64,000 bases of DNA from contig OZ025889.1 in assembly GCA_964019415.1 (NCBI GenBank), positions 1,446,001 to 1,510,000 of the forward strand, in the 5' to 3' direction. The notes beneath the pieces were generated by a model. That model saw only the letters and a list, made by a program, of their open reading frames with translations, was not told the DNA's origin and did no database searches. Positions 39,158 to 63,642 of the stretch are shown one piece after another. Within the stretch, counting starts at the first letter, position 1. Each line of letters begins with the position of its first letter. Source of the stretch: Ianthella basta (lineage: Eukaryota; Porifera; Demospongiae; Verongiida; Ianthellidae). The position numbers and the translations under genes are program-made.

Positions 39158-41204
39158 GTTGCTGTAGCTGGGCTTCGTATTGGTGTCTAATGTGGTCACC
39201 TATAGCTATATACAGACGTTTCGGGTTGGTTGTCCACACCGGGCACCGGGTACAGGACGAATCATGGTATTATATACATAAACATAAGCAGTATTGCTGT
39301 ATAAAATGTCTCCTCGCAATCTATGTCAACAGTAGCTTTTGCAATTATACCGTAAGTACGTGTATGAATCCGTATAATATCGTGCGAGCGTTTCCCGGAT
39401 CCCGGTGCACGGCGTGGACAAGCGATTCAAAAAGGTCTGTATATAGGCGGGCCGCCTCCAACCATAGATACACCTGTTGCAAGATTGTGTGAATCCACTG
39501 TAGAGGAAAACCCCTCTATCTATGCTCCAACCCACTTCCGCCGGCCATCTTAAAATCCGTTCACTTCGAAAATGTATACGGTCGACTCTGTCTCTGTCAT
39601 CAGTATCTGTCCCTTCACCATATATGAATGTGGCAGTTGGTGGTGGGGCACTTGCAAGAAAGTGCACCTTCACTTGGACAGCTGTTCTGCTGCCTCTGCA
39701 AAGTGTCCCTAAAGTTAATATTGGAAACTTTGTACCTATGCAATAATCGATGTATAACTCAGTCAATAATTAGCTATTATGTTCTAATTGTTAGAACACA
39801 TAGCTAATTAGGGGGCTGGGCCATGAGAGTACTAGTCTGGCTAGCTAGACCACTGCACATCGCAACAGTCTAATCTGGCTCACGAGAGAAAAGTAATTGG
39901 AGTGTTGGGCTGTTTTATAGCTGATCTGACTCTGGAACATACATGCTAAGTGCTGGCTAGTGCATGCATATGTACATGGAGTAATCATATGCAGTGTGTA
40001 CGCAGAAGTTGTTTATCTGCTGAATGGCCTCTACGTATCTACTGTAATTAAGGGTTCAATTGTCTACTTGTTAAAATCGACAAGGGAGTTGCTTACAATA
40101 AGTCACTGTAGATGCAAGGTTGAGAGATATTCGCACTAGATATTTTGCCTATGTATATATACACCATGCAGCTTACATGCTGCATATACACCAGTATTAG
40201 TGTCTCGTGATCAGTGAGCTAGGCTGCATGGGGAATGAAATCCCAGTCCACTGAGGGCATGCATGTTGCAACCAGTGATCACGCACCTTCCACCAGTTAT
40301 CATCCAAATTACAATATGTAAATGGAAGCCACAAACTGCTGTTTCGCCTTAATTGTGACTCATCAGTGTGGTGCATGTACTGATGCCTGATCATGCATGC
40401 ATGCGTGATCCTGGTACTTGCCATCAATAGTCCCCCACCCTAGGCATCGCACTGTGACATCAATATAATTATACTGGTGTAACAGTATAACAGTCTGATA
40501 TATGTAAGCATAATTATATAGTGATCCTTCTATTAATCTATTTCGGGTATATTGATTGTGTAAAGACAATTAAGTATGTAATTTATGCAACTGGCTATAA
40601 TTAATTCATTCACTGTTGGCACATATAAACTTATTGGTAAATTGGTGTGAAATTCCAAAAATTGACATGAACTGTAATTTTCGCATTTTGCTCAAGTATA
40701 TAAGCCACGCCCCTTGAAAATGGCAGCTGACTACATGCACACTGATGGACCTTCACTGAACACTTTGGAAATGAAACGGGTGGTAGTACTCACTCCCTTC
40801 TCCTCTAGATCTGTCCTGGTACAAGTATGAGGTTGTCTTGTTGGGGTATTGTGCTAATACTCTCAGCGTTGAGCAAACTATAGCTAACTAGCTACCAGTA
40901 GCCAGTCTTCTCTTCGCCTGTTGCATGATATTTGATATCAATATGCGAAGAGGAGTGTATATACATTTATATATAAGAATATGACTGTGCATGAAATTAG
41001 TTATGCACATGCATGCATGCACATATACCCATGTACACCCATACAAACTATATAATTGTGTATTAATACAAACTCTTTATAGGCACATGAATTATGATCA
41101 TGATAAACAGAATTACAACTTAATGCCTACATAGATAGAAATGTAAACACAGTAGAAGGCCCTGCCCTATGCTGAATTTACTCTATATTTGCAACAACTC
41201 TTCT
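39158..41204. other. Intergenic, no gene seen
   Basis: A relative of the ETS/YY1 upstream word lies near 39530 (CACTTCCGCCGGCCATCTTA), about 370 bases from copy E. Between them is unique sequence that may be another insertion. A TAGTCT-like fragment lies at about 39815-39890. No coding signal. Confidence 0.5.
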
Positions 41205-42026
41205 CTACTTTATCCGCCGAACGATGGCATTCCAGTGGGAGACGCAGTTGTAGCCGTAGAAGTCAGTAAAGTAACTGTCCACTGCATACTCCTCCTCATG
41301 TTTGGCTACAAACTTCTTGAGCTCTTCTAGCTTATCTGTGTTGCCGACTTGCTCAAAGTCCGAGCACAGTCCCATACCCGGGTGCAGTGGCATGTCAGGG
41401 CTAGTGTCCTCTACGACTATGTAGTCACCTACTTGGAGGTACTTGTGGTAGTAGCAGAGGTTGTTGAAGGTGTTGACATGGGCATCATCCATGATGATCA
41501 GGGGATGAGGCAGTTCAGAGAGCATCTTTGGAGTCAGGGTCTCGTCAATCACACGACAGTCACCTAGAAGGAAGGTGACATTATCTGGTTTCATTCTTCG
41601 TGCTTCATCTGGTAGCAGTGAGTGGTCATAGTCCACAGAGTAACAGTGGCAGTCTAGTTCGAGTGTTTTAAACATGTCTCCCATCCAAATTGCAGAGCCA
41701 CCAGCAAACGTCCCCAGCTCAATGACAGTGCGTGGCTTAATGTGCCAGAACATCTGCTGGTAGACGAGCAGGTCTTCTGGAGTCTTAAGAATCTGCACTC
41801 CGCGATGGAGAGTGAGATATTTACCTCTACTCTGCGCCTTCAGCACTGCCACGGGGATGTCACTTCTTTCTTCTCTTTTGGATAGCGGCTGGAAGCGATC
41901 GGGCGATTTGAGAGCGGAGTCGAGAGCTACTTTGAACTTCTGAGTAAATTCATGATAAGAGGATGGGTTGTCGTGGAAAATGTCGTCACAACCGTTAGAC
42001 GTTTTCTGCCTTTTCGCTTCAGACAT
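41205..42026 (-). CDS. CmcI-like SAM methyltransferase, copy F, 273 aa
   Basis: Intact and intronless, with VIELGTFAGGSAIWMGD, HCYSVDYD, IIMDDAH and VVEDTSPDMPLHPGMGL. It ends NAIVRRIK. Its 5' flank is the uninterrupted form of the family promoter: GTGACCTATGAGGTGGCC, then the ETS/YY1 composite 73 bases upstream of the ATG. This makes it the best reference for the ancestral upstream arrangement. Confidence 0.83.
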   Translation of the reverse strand: MSEAKRQKTSNGCDDIFHDNPSSYHEFTQKFKVALDSALKSPDRFQPLSKREERSDIPVAVLKAQSRGKYLTLHRGVQILKTPEDLLVYQQMFWHIKPRTVIELGTFAGGSAIWMGDMFKTLELDCHCYSVDYDHSLLPDEARRMKPDNVTFLLGDCRVIDETLTPKMLSELPHPLIIMDDAHVNTFNNLCYYHKYLQVGDYIVVEDTSPDMPLHPGMGLCSDFEQVGNTDKLEELKKFVAKHEEEYAVDSYFTDFYGYNCVSHWNAIVRRIK

Positions 42027-42098
42027 GTTGCTTTAGCTGGGTCTCACCCGAGGCTCACCGGTGTCTGATGTGGTGACCTATGAGGTGGCCGCCCAACC

Positions 42099-42117
42099 CA
42101 CTTCCGGCCGCCATCTT
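42099..42117 (-). promoter_or_regulatory. ETS + YY1 composite upstream of copy F
   Basis: On the minus strand: AAGATGGCGGCCGGAAGTG. AAGATGGCGGC is the canonical YY1 word and CCGGAAGTG the ETS (GABP-type) word, both frequent at TATA-less animal start sites. It sits 73 bases from the ATG. Confidence 0.65.
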
Positions 42118-43341
42118 TAAAACTGATCACTTTCGGAAATGTATGGTCGACTCTAGCTCTGTCGCTGTCATCAGTGTCTGTATGACTGCTTTAGAGTATT
42201 TTGAATTTTTTGCAGTACTTAAGATTCCTATTTGCACGAAATGAAATCTCGCGAATTCCTTTTGCACGATTACTCAATCATTTATATATGTCATGCCTTA
42301 TGTCCTTATAGCTATAATTGTACACAAGTGATATAGATAGTATAGCAGGCCATGCTATTCTTTATCTGGAAAGGAGGTGTGTGGGCGGTGTACTCGGCCT
42401 AGTGCGGATCGAGAAACTTTTATGACTGGTTTCCAACACATGAAGGTATAGCTATAAGGAAGCATAGACATAAGACTGATACATGCAAATACTAGCCAGA
42501 GGTGATCTGACCAGTTTCTGGAAACCTTGGAAACACCCCTGGATCCGCCCTTGACAGCCTACATAGCCCTACAATGCTAGCACTGGTCCCAGTGTATAAG
42601 GGCAAAACAAGGTCAAGGGTCACAAACTAATTGTATTATAGCTAATCGCTACAGTTTATATAGCTGAACACTTATACAGCTACAGTCTTGGTTACGGATG
42701 CATGGATGGGCAGACGCGTGATGCGTGACCTCTTGCTCATTAGTACTATATGGTCACTTGCATCCATATGCACTTTAGCTATAGGGTTATATATAAGGAA
42801 CAGGAATTAATAATCACTGCCCCCCCCCCCCCTTCCCAAGTGCCGGTACACCCAGATACAGTGGTTTCACAATTTCTAGTCCCAATTGACATTTGTGCAT
42901 TGCACTCAATCACGTGAGTAAAGTATTGGAACGATAGGCTTGCACGTGCTTTGATCTGTGCACATGTAGATCGAAGCACGTGCGAGCCTATTGTTCCAAT
43001 ACTTTATACTCACATGATCAAGTGTATGCACAATTGTCAATTGGGACTAGAAATTGTGAAACCACTGTAGCATTATAATTAGAAGCTGCATTATATACAC
43101 TTGAAGTCCCTACCACACTAGAGGATTACTCTTCTGTACATTTTATACTTACTGTGGACTTAGTACTGATTAATTAGCCCTGGTGATACTCATGTTGCAA
43201 TACAATTAATCACGTTTATACCATTAAGTGCATAATATATGGCCAACGCTACAATATAAAGTAGCCTTTAGGCATCCACACAGTGGAATGGTGTCCTCTA
43301 TATACATGCAGTTCAACCCTTGTCCACCCTTGCTGTGAAAA
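42118..43341. other. Intergenic, one MITE, no gene seen
   Basis: 5' flank of copy F resembling 32640-33060, a short unrelated insertion near 42400-42560, then the palindromic element at 42859-43067. Confidence 0.5.
42859..43067. mobile_element. Palindromic MITE, CAGTGGTTTCACAATTTC ends, TA duplication
   Basis: The left arm CAGTGGTTTCACAATTTCTA returns as its exact complement at the right end. Arms pair almost throughout (CAATTGAC, TATTGGAACGATAGGC, GCACGTGC), leaving a short centre. TA is on both sides (42857-8 and 43068-9). Confidence 0.92.
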
Positions 43342-48044
<4,703 letters not shown>

Positions 48045-48124
48045 TATTACTTTCTTCACTTTTGAGCGAGCACTAAACTTCTGTTCGTGCCGGTCCACAG
48101 AACATCCGCCATTTAATATTTCCT

Positions 48125-48138
48125 GTCACTATGGTAAC
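48125..48138. promoter_or_regulatory. RFX X-box (GTCACTATGGTAAC)
   Basis: GTCACTATGGTAAC fits every position of the ciliary X-box consensus RYYNYYATRRNRAC. It lies 81 bases upstream of the IQCG/DRC9 start codon. RFX factors drive ciliary genes in animals through this site, which agrees with the product. Confidence 0.75.
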
Positions 48139-48139
48139 C

Positions 48140-48215
48140 TCTGACATGGCCGCCTGTGGTGTGGTTGTGGGTGAAGACATTAGCCAAATCTGAACCCCGT
48201 GATCTGGGCGATTGT

Positions 48216-48260
<45 letters not shown>

Positions 48261-49542
48261 TCGTGCGTGCGTGCGTGCTGGTTTGTGGTGTGATGCATGT
48301 GTGTATTCAACGCCAGCTTCACTTCCATGACGCATTCACGTGTCTGTGTGTTTATATTTTATGTTGTCAGGAGGGTGTATCCTGTCAATGGTATTGGTTT
48401 TATGCATTGTCAAATTTGTGTTTTGTCACCTATTGATATTGTTTGGGCTGTGACGAAGAACATGAAGCACTGAATATGCCAGCAGCGTCATCCTGTCCAG
48501 GAGGAGTTGGCATGAGTGCGGACACCACTTGATCTCTGAGCCTATACTGTGTGTGTATGTGTACATGTGTGTGTGTGTGTTATGTGGGCTGTGATGAACG
48601 TTACAGTCTGGCAGGCTATGGACCTGTGTAGCCCTGAACAGGCTTGGTCCACTTGCAAGCACCAACAATGCTTTGCTGTGGGTCGATGGAGATATCCACT
48701 TGATCTGAGCTCACATTAATTTAATAGTTAAGATGGTTATAATATTTCAAATTTAACTTAAACTTTAATTATATATTCCGATATGACTGTTGCAACATAA
48801 GAATTATGTGCAGGGTGTCCATGATATTAATTGTCTGTGAGTCTATTCCACGTTGTTAGAGTCTTGTGTCTTAGTTTGGGTACCTGTGGGAGTATCTGTG
48901 ATTGGAACAGTCTGTGCAGGGAAGGGGGAGAGGAGGGGGGCATTGCAATGTGGTAGTCGTAGAGTATATACACAGTGCAGTCCACAATCCATGGCAGGTC
49001 ACTGCACACAGCAGGGAGACCCCTCTACACTGGTACAAATACGTCATGCGCCGCTAGATCCAACTTCTCAAGGGGATGGAATAGAAGCCTTCTCCTCTGT
49101 CCTCATGCAATGGTGCATGGGGAGCTGGGTCTAGCAGCCAGACAAAATGCACCTGAAACATGCAGCCACTTATATAGGTAGCCATGCAAGTCCTATAATA
49201 CATTGTAGGTATGTATACACTCCACGCTCCATTGCACCACAGTATACATTAATCTAGCTTGCTAGACCCACTTCACCTCTGGGTGCTTACACACTGGAAA
49301 GGCCGAGCGCCTAGGTGTGTAGTGGGTCTAGCTCGCTAGGCTAGATAAATATGTGTATGAAACTTAAATAACAGTTGGTCAGTAGTCACTATCTGTACAT
49401 TTTCATACAATGATGGCACATAATTCCATAAGGCAGTAGGTGAGTGCATAAATTACCAGTCAAAATCAACAGTGCCGTGTACAATATATTAGACCACAGT
49501 GCGTGTGCAATAATCACGCTGTATAAGTAAGTCCTCACTCAC
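48140..49542. other. Between IQCG and the last identified PARL exon, no confident gene
   Basis: It holds a (GT)n run (48216-48257) and a TAGTCT-like palindrome (49253-49345). The C-terminal PARL exon should lie in the right part, but I could not identify it by frame or similarity. A plus-strand microframe (MAACGVVVGEDISQI) at 48147 is too short to call. Confidence 0.4.
49253..49345. mobile_element. Palindromic MITE, CTAGCTTGCTAGACCCAC ends
   Basis: AATCTAGCTTGCTAGACCCA pairs with GTGGGTCTAGCTCGCTAGGC/CTAGA at the other end. It is a relative of the TAGTCT group. Confidence 0.65.
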
Positions 49543-52500
49543 AGCCCGAAGAGCACCCCTCCAAGGTGAGCAGCGTGGTCAAAGAACCTCCAGCCCATCA
49601 CAAGGCCTGCCATGTCCAGTGCTATGACACTGCCCAGGGCCTATGAGGTGAGGTGATGTGTGGATTTGGGCACGCAGGGAAGGACAAGTGTGCAGTGAAA
49701 CACTGCATATAATGTGTGTGTGGAGACACGTCTGTGTGCGTGTGTAATTTCAAGCTTTCTCACAAGTACACATACAGAGAATACTCTGTGTATGCAGGAT
49801 AGGTGTAGACTTTCATTCGACTGACAGCTATGCACTGTATCACAGTGGTTTATATAGTGGAGCCTGTCTAAGACAGCCACCTGTGGGCCAGTTTTGTAAC
49901 TGGCCTTTATAGAGAGGTGGCTGCTCTACAGAGGTAGACTGCAATGCTTTAGTGCTATTTGGGACCAGGGAGGCTGGCAATTTAGAGAGGTGGCTGCCTA
50001 ACATAGTGACCGTCTTAGACAGGTTCCACTGCACACCACACAGAAGTTACACACAGCTGCTCACCCACACAGCTGGAATCGGTATGAAAGGAAGGAATAT
50101 GATGTAGAAGTGACTGTCAGGATGCTGGTAGGTGATGGAGGTGACTACTGCCATTAGAGCACCTGACTGGAGGGGAGGGGAGGGAGAGGGGGAGGGGAAG
50201 GGGAGTGAACAAGCTGTTACTCAGTGCTCTAGAGTACATCGTAACAACGAGAATCATCACTCAGCTCACTCACTCAAAGTATTGGAACACTAAGTGAAAA
50301 TCACTTGCACACACCAATGCCACTCACTCATACACAACATGCTGAAGTGGGTGGGGCCACATGCCCCTCAGCATGTGGTCCCACCCACTTCAACATGAAC
50401 AAGCAAGCTCTCCCCCATCACTATACTCTACACATGCTACCCTCCCACACACAGACAAGGCCCTCACCCCACTTCACACCACACTCACAGCACCAAGTGA
50501 TGGTAGAGCAAGGCCACGAGCTGTCTTCGCAATATGCCCCACGCATGAAGCAAACACTCCAGCAGAAATGAAATATGGCACAGACACCTCAGGAGTGTAC
50601 ATAGCTAAAGGAATGGACAGAATGACACAAGAATTCAAGCCCAAATTCCAGACACCCCCACCTCATTTCATCAATTATCTAGTGCTGCGTGACTGTCAGT
50701 ATACAAAGTCATCATGTTCTTATCAAGTTCATGACTGTTCAACTTAATTACACTACTAAAGATAGAGGTTGGACAGCTGGGAGTGACTCCACGTGATAGG
50801 ATTGCTAGGTACATAATGTATGGAACTCAGTACCAGAAAGAAAGAGAAGAATAAGATTGCAGGACAGCAGGGAGAAGTGAGTGCTTAGTCTCGTGTAGCC
50901 AACCGCCATTTCTGCTCCGACTTGCCCTCCACTGCCTTGGAGGCGGAGTTACAGCAAAATGGTGGTCGGCTATGTGAGACTAATGAGTGCTACACAATAG
51001 TGTGCAATGTGGTACCGCTAGACAAGAGTAATATTCAAGAATGTAGTTAGGTACATACTGTATCTTCAAGGGTAGCCATACCGATATAAGGGAGAAAGAA
51101 GTTCCACAAGACGACCATGTTTATCAAGAGGTGCCACAGATCAATATGACTGAAGTTGGACAGCAGCAATGGCAGAACACTCTCTATAATGAAGGAAAGA
51201 ACACCAGACCACAACGCTTTGCACAGACACCTCCCACAATGACATGTACATATATTTCACAGAACATAGGTGCTCTATTGCAGTAAGAAACCTCATGTAT
51301 ATATATGCACAAAGAGACATACATCTATTCCAGACACATTTAGGCCAGTTTGGGGCAGGATCTGGTGTCCCGATCAGAGAGGCATCCTTATTTTCAAGGT
51401 AGTTTAGCATATAGCTCTCCAAATAGATGGGGCAGTAGGCACTGTTCTCATGGGAGTTCGAGAGGTGTCCTAAATTCAGCTACGCACTGTATGTAGCTGA
51501 ATGTTAGATGGGACCACTGTACCAGCAACACTCACTGGAGTAGGGGTCTGCTAGAAACCTCCTAGCCATCATCGGCTGCAGAAAGGGCAATCGCCACATC
51601 AGAAACACAAGACAGTTCACACCAATCAGACCTATGAGGGAGAGGAGGGGGGGGGAGGGGTGTACCCAGTGGGGGGGTACCCAGCGGGGGTGTGCCCAGC
51701 GGGGGGGTACCCAGTAGGGGGTGTGCCCAGCGGGGGGGTACCCAGCAGGGGGTGTGCCCAGCACGGGGGGTACCCAGCGGGTGTGTGTGTGTGCCCAGTG
51801 TAGTTGAGCTAGAGTGCATTCTACACTCCACTGGATATTATGGAATACCACACATGTTAATATGTCAAGACCATCAAATCAAGACCAAGACCAAGACCAT
51901 GACTAACAGTAATATAGGTAAGCACTGAATAGTCTTACCAACTACTGTCTTTGCTGAGTCTGTCAACATGTTCCATTGCCGATGGATCTACTTGGAGAGG
52001 GGAATGAGAAGAGACAACCATACACAGGAGCTAATATGAATATATCAGCACACATTTTAGCAGTAGTCTGTAGTAAGAATGGTCTGTTTTGGTCACTCAA
52101 TGCAGCTAATGTATGAGAAACTGGAGGTCAACCTAAGGCAAGAAGCCTCCCCTGGCCAGCCCAAAAACAGTGTCAACACAGCACACTGCATCTCTGCGTG
52201 GTTCCGCCTGTCTATTGTAGGCAGTTAGTCTGGGGTCTTAGTGGCCTCAGACCCAGTCTCAATTTCCATTACGACTTCTAGAGTGGAAGTTGGAACGGAC
52301 AATAGGGAGTGTAGTGTTATGCTATGTAATTGTATTCATTGTACATTTGTTATAAAAAATCGTACAGCCATAACCCTTTACTTTTTTTACCTAGGGAAAG
52401 CCTTGCAAGGAGTCACAATATTATGACCATGACAAGCACCCACCTCTCCAAAGAGTCCCTTTCTTTCTTTCATCCAGGGTCGGGGCCTGCCCCATTGCCC

Positions 52501-53557
52501 CTCCCTCTTTCTTTTTATGTTGTGGTAGACAAAACTGGCACTAAAACTAACCACACACACCTGTAGAATGGGGCACAATAAATAGACTAACACCTTAGTT
52601 ACAAACAGACTGATATTGTAAAGGCTCATTCACATAATCCACACATCCATCTTGACAAAGATCCTAGATCCTATCAGTGATTGCGATCATCATGACATTC
52701 ACTGAACACAAGTCTTTCAAGAGGCGCAATATCCAGTGATTAGCCCTTGTTTAACCTAGCCCAGCCTGACCGTTGCAGTGGCTTACTGCAATGAACTGAC
52801 CTCTCAACAAGTAGGCATGTGCAATGACCGAACCGACCTCTCAAGAGTATACTTGTAGCCATCTACAATGTGATACTGTAGATGCTCAGTAGTGTAGGTA
52901 GGTAAGTAAGGGTACGTGTGTGATTCTGGAGTGGTTGTAACTGAGACCTTTGTGGTCGAAACATCTTACATTCTGCATTGTACAACAATTTTATGTTCTG
53001 CTACGTCTCTGTTGCTTTATCTCATTGATTTATGGTACACTGTACTTGTTGTCTAATTGGTTGGGGAAGATTTTCAAGCATTAATCACGTGGTAGGTTCT
53101 TTTCAATGAGCAAAACGTTTCGGCCCCAAAGGGCCTTCTTACAAAGTGAGGTACAAAAACTGTACTTTGTATAGCTATATGCTATGAAAGGTTGGTGCTC
53201 ATTGCACCTGCATACAATATGTAGCTACAGCACTTGACATTAGATTGCTTTCACTCCCATAGTATGTAACACATATACAGCAAGACTAAGCACTCTCTCC
53301 ACCCCCCCCCCCTCCCCCCACACACACACCCTTACCCCTGCTGTGAAAGCTGCTGGTTTCCACAGAATGTGATACCATGACAACTTTACTGGGCTGTGAG
53401 CACTGGAGCTTATCCTGTCAGACACTGGAGGAGTGGACTTCCTGCGTACTATGGTCCTACCAACCCGATATTGTGCTAACAGACAGCTATCGCTCTTCAG
53501 TAGTGGAGTTATCCCTCTACTCATGTAATGAAAGCAACATTGCCAGCTCCTCTGCAT
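49543..53557 (-). CDS. PARL: PARL, mitochondrial inner-membrane rhomboid protease (C-terminus and one N-terminal part not resolved)
   Basis: Exons on the minus strand are 53336-53557, 51939-51987, 51536-51631, 51082-51183, 50489-50604, 50065-50166 and 49543-49640. From 51987 on they join in phase. The N-terminal exon ([15 protein letters not shown] ... [11 protein letters not shown]) looks like a mitochondrial presequence leading into the PARL-specific first membrane segment. Rhomboid landmarks are clear: [62 protein letters not shown] with the catalytic Ser in GxSG, and [14 protein letters not shown] with the catalytic His. PARL cleaves PINK1, PGAM5 and other inner-membrane proteins. Sequence equivalent to about 40 residues after FTAG, and the short tail after GGVLFGL, were not found. 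They are probably small exons I missed. The gene is head-to-head with methyltransferase copy G. Confidence 0.9.
49855..50031. mobile_element. CAGTGGAACCTGTC-family MITE in a PARL intron
   Basis: It starts AGTGGAGCCTGTCTAAGACA and ends TCTTAGACAGGTTCCACTG. Two GAGAGGTGGCTGC words are inside. Confidence 0.8.
50885..50982. mobile_element. TAGTCT-family MITE in a PARL intron
   Basis: TAGTCTCGTGTAGCCAACCG at the left pairs with GGTCGGCTATGTGAGACTA at the right. It has a short GC-rich centre. Confidence 0.8.
51640..51800. repeat. G-rich minisatellite, GTACCCAGCGGGGG units
   Basis: About eight units alternating GGGGGGGTACCCAGC and GGGGTGTGCCCAGC in the PARL intron just before the exon at 51536-51631. 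The proline-rich minus frames across it are by-products. Confidence 0.88.
51988..53335. other. PARL intron region; one PARL segment should be hidden here
   Basis: No exon with convincing PARL similarity was found. A frame at about 52190 on the minus strand ([10 protein letters not shown] after a TGCAG acceptor) is a weak candidate. Two hairpin-plus-GAAAC motifs (52915-53000 and 53105-53150) look like retroelement relics. Confidence 0.4.
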
Positions 53558-53735
53558 TTCACAGACGTATTCGAAAGTGAGCAAGTGAAGATTCACTGGT
53601 TTACAAAATTAATGCGTAACGTAGCTACGGCAGCCATTTTTGCGGAAGTTACAAACCGGCGGCACTCACCACGTCCATGTGAAATTCCCAAACTATTGGT
53701 TGCAAGTGTAGCCAACGCGCTGTAACTGACCCATC

Positions 53736-54553
53736 ATGTCTGAAGCAAAGAGGCCGAAGACTGCTACAAACGACCTTTTTGAGGACAACCCGTCCTCTTA
53801 CCGCGAATTCAAGCAGATCTTTCAAAAAACTCTCGACTCCGCTCTCAACTCCCCCGATCGTTTCCAGCCGCTCTCCAAGCGAGAAGAGAGAAGTGACCTC
53901 CCACGAGAAGCGCTGAAGGCCCAGCACAGAGGTAAATACCTAGCCGTCCATCGTGGGCTGCAGCTTCTCAAGACTCCAGAAGACCTGTTCATCTACCAGC
54001 AGATGTTCTGGCACATTAAGCCACGCACTGTCATTGAGCTGGGGACGTTTGTTGGTGGCTCTGCAATTTGGATGGGTGATATGTTGAAAACTCTTGAAGT
54101 GGACTGCCATTATTACTCTGTGGACTATGACCACTCACTGCTATCAGATGAAGCACGAAGAATGAAACCAGATAATGTCACTTTCCTTCTGGGTGACTGT
54201 CGTATGCTTGAAGAGACCCTGACTCCAAAGATGCTCTCTGAACTGCCTCGTCCCCCTTGATCCTCATTGAAGATGCACACATCAACATCTTCAACAACCT
54301 CTGCTACTTCCACAAGTACCTCCAAGTAGGTGACTACATTGTGATAGAGGACACTAGCCCTGACCTCCCTAAGGACCTAGGAATGGGACTGTGCACGGAT
54401 TACGAGGTGGTTGGTGACACTCGGGTCCTTGACGAGCTCAAGAAGTTTGTAGCCAAACATGAGGAGGAGTATGCAGTGGACAGCTACTTTACTGACTTGT
54501 ACGGCTACAACTTCTTTACAAACTGGAATGCCATCGTTCGGCGGATGAAGTAG
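53736..54553 (+). pseudogene. CmcI-like methyltransferase, copy G, frameshifted
   Basis: Intronless and clearly the most diverged copy (MSEAKRPKTATNDLFEDN; LLKTPEDLFIYQQMFWHIKP; VIELGTFVGGSAIWMGD). At about 54250-54260 a C-run (CGTCCCCCTTGATC) shifts the frame, so the protein stops after ELPRPP, and the rest (IEDAHINIFNN ... NAIVRRMK) continues in another frame to 54553. Both halves are well preserved, so the break is recent or is a base-calling error in the homopolymer. It lies 178 bases from the PARL start, on the opposite strand, 11.7 kb from copy F. Confidence 0.8.
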
Positions 54554-55271
54554 CAGGGTATAGTGTGCATGTACTGTATGCACTGCACTTTCATAGCTAT
54601 AATAATTATATTATTGCTATAGCATATCGTGTGGAGCTTAACGTATGATGCCTGGCATGGGCTGAACAATTAATGTGTCCTGTTGTATTCAAAAGTATAC
54701 ACTATCATTTGAAGCCCACTGTATTCATTAAATGAAGATAATTATAGATTATATTATAGAAATAATTATGAGAACTCTGTCACATGCATGCATGGGTTAT
54801 ATGCATAAGATAGCTATAATGCATGCATACCACACTTGAAGTTGAAATATATATCTATCTACTTCAATTCATGCATGCATGATCATGCAGGTATCATGCA
54901 TGGTATATATTCCCAGTAAACTGCACCAAGAATAATGTGTCCAAGTATATTAATAGGAACACATACATTTGTCAAACTTCAGGCCTGCAAGGAAAAATGC
55001 TTTCCCTGTAGCATATATATGGAAACTGGTATATCTGGCAGAACTTGAGTAAAATATTTATGCTTATGTTTTGTGAATTCCAACATGATCAAACTGCTGA
55101 GGATTAGCATGCAACGAACCATCGACAATTAACATGCGAGCAAGTTCCTACTTGACTCACATTGACCCACATGGTTTACACTCACAACACAGATTATACA
55201 GCAACAGCTTTACAGCACAGTATAGTTTACATTATCAAAACCAACAGACTGTGTTCACCGAGCATGGGTGG
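54554..55271. other. Intergenic, no gene seen
   Basis: AT-rich sequence with CATGCATG words between the 3' ends of copy G and the ALMS-motif gene. Confidence 0.5.

Positions 55272-63642
<8,371 letters not shown>

Noticed and set aside
48860-49000. Minus-strand frame after a good acceptor (LLFQSQILPQVPKLRHK) as the PARL C-terminal exon
   Set aside because: The phase fits but there is no similarity to the conserved W-Y-x-x-Y-G tail, so it is left unassigned.
49021-49060. Plus-strand word WYKYVMRR followed by a stop, resembling the tail of PARL
   Set aside because: It is on the opposite strand to every PARL exon, so it cannot be the missing C-terminus.
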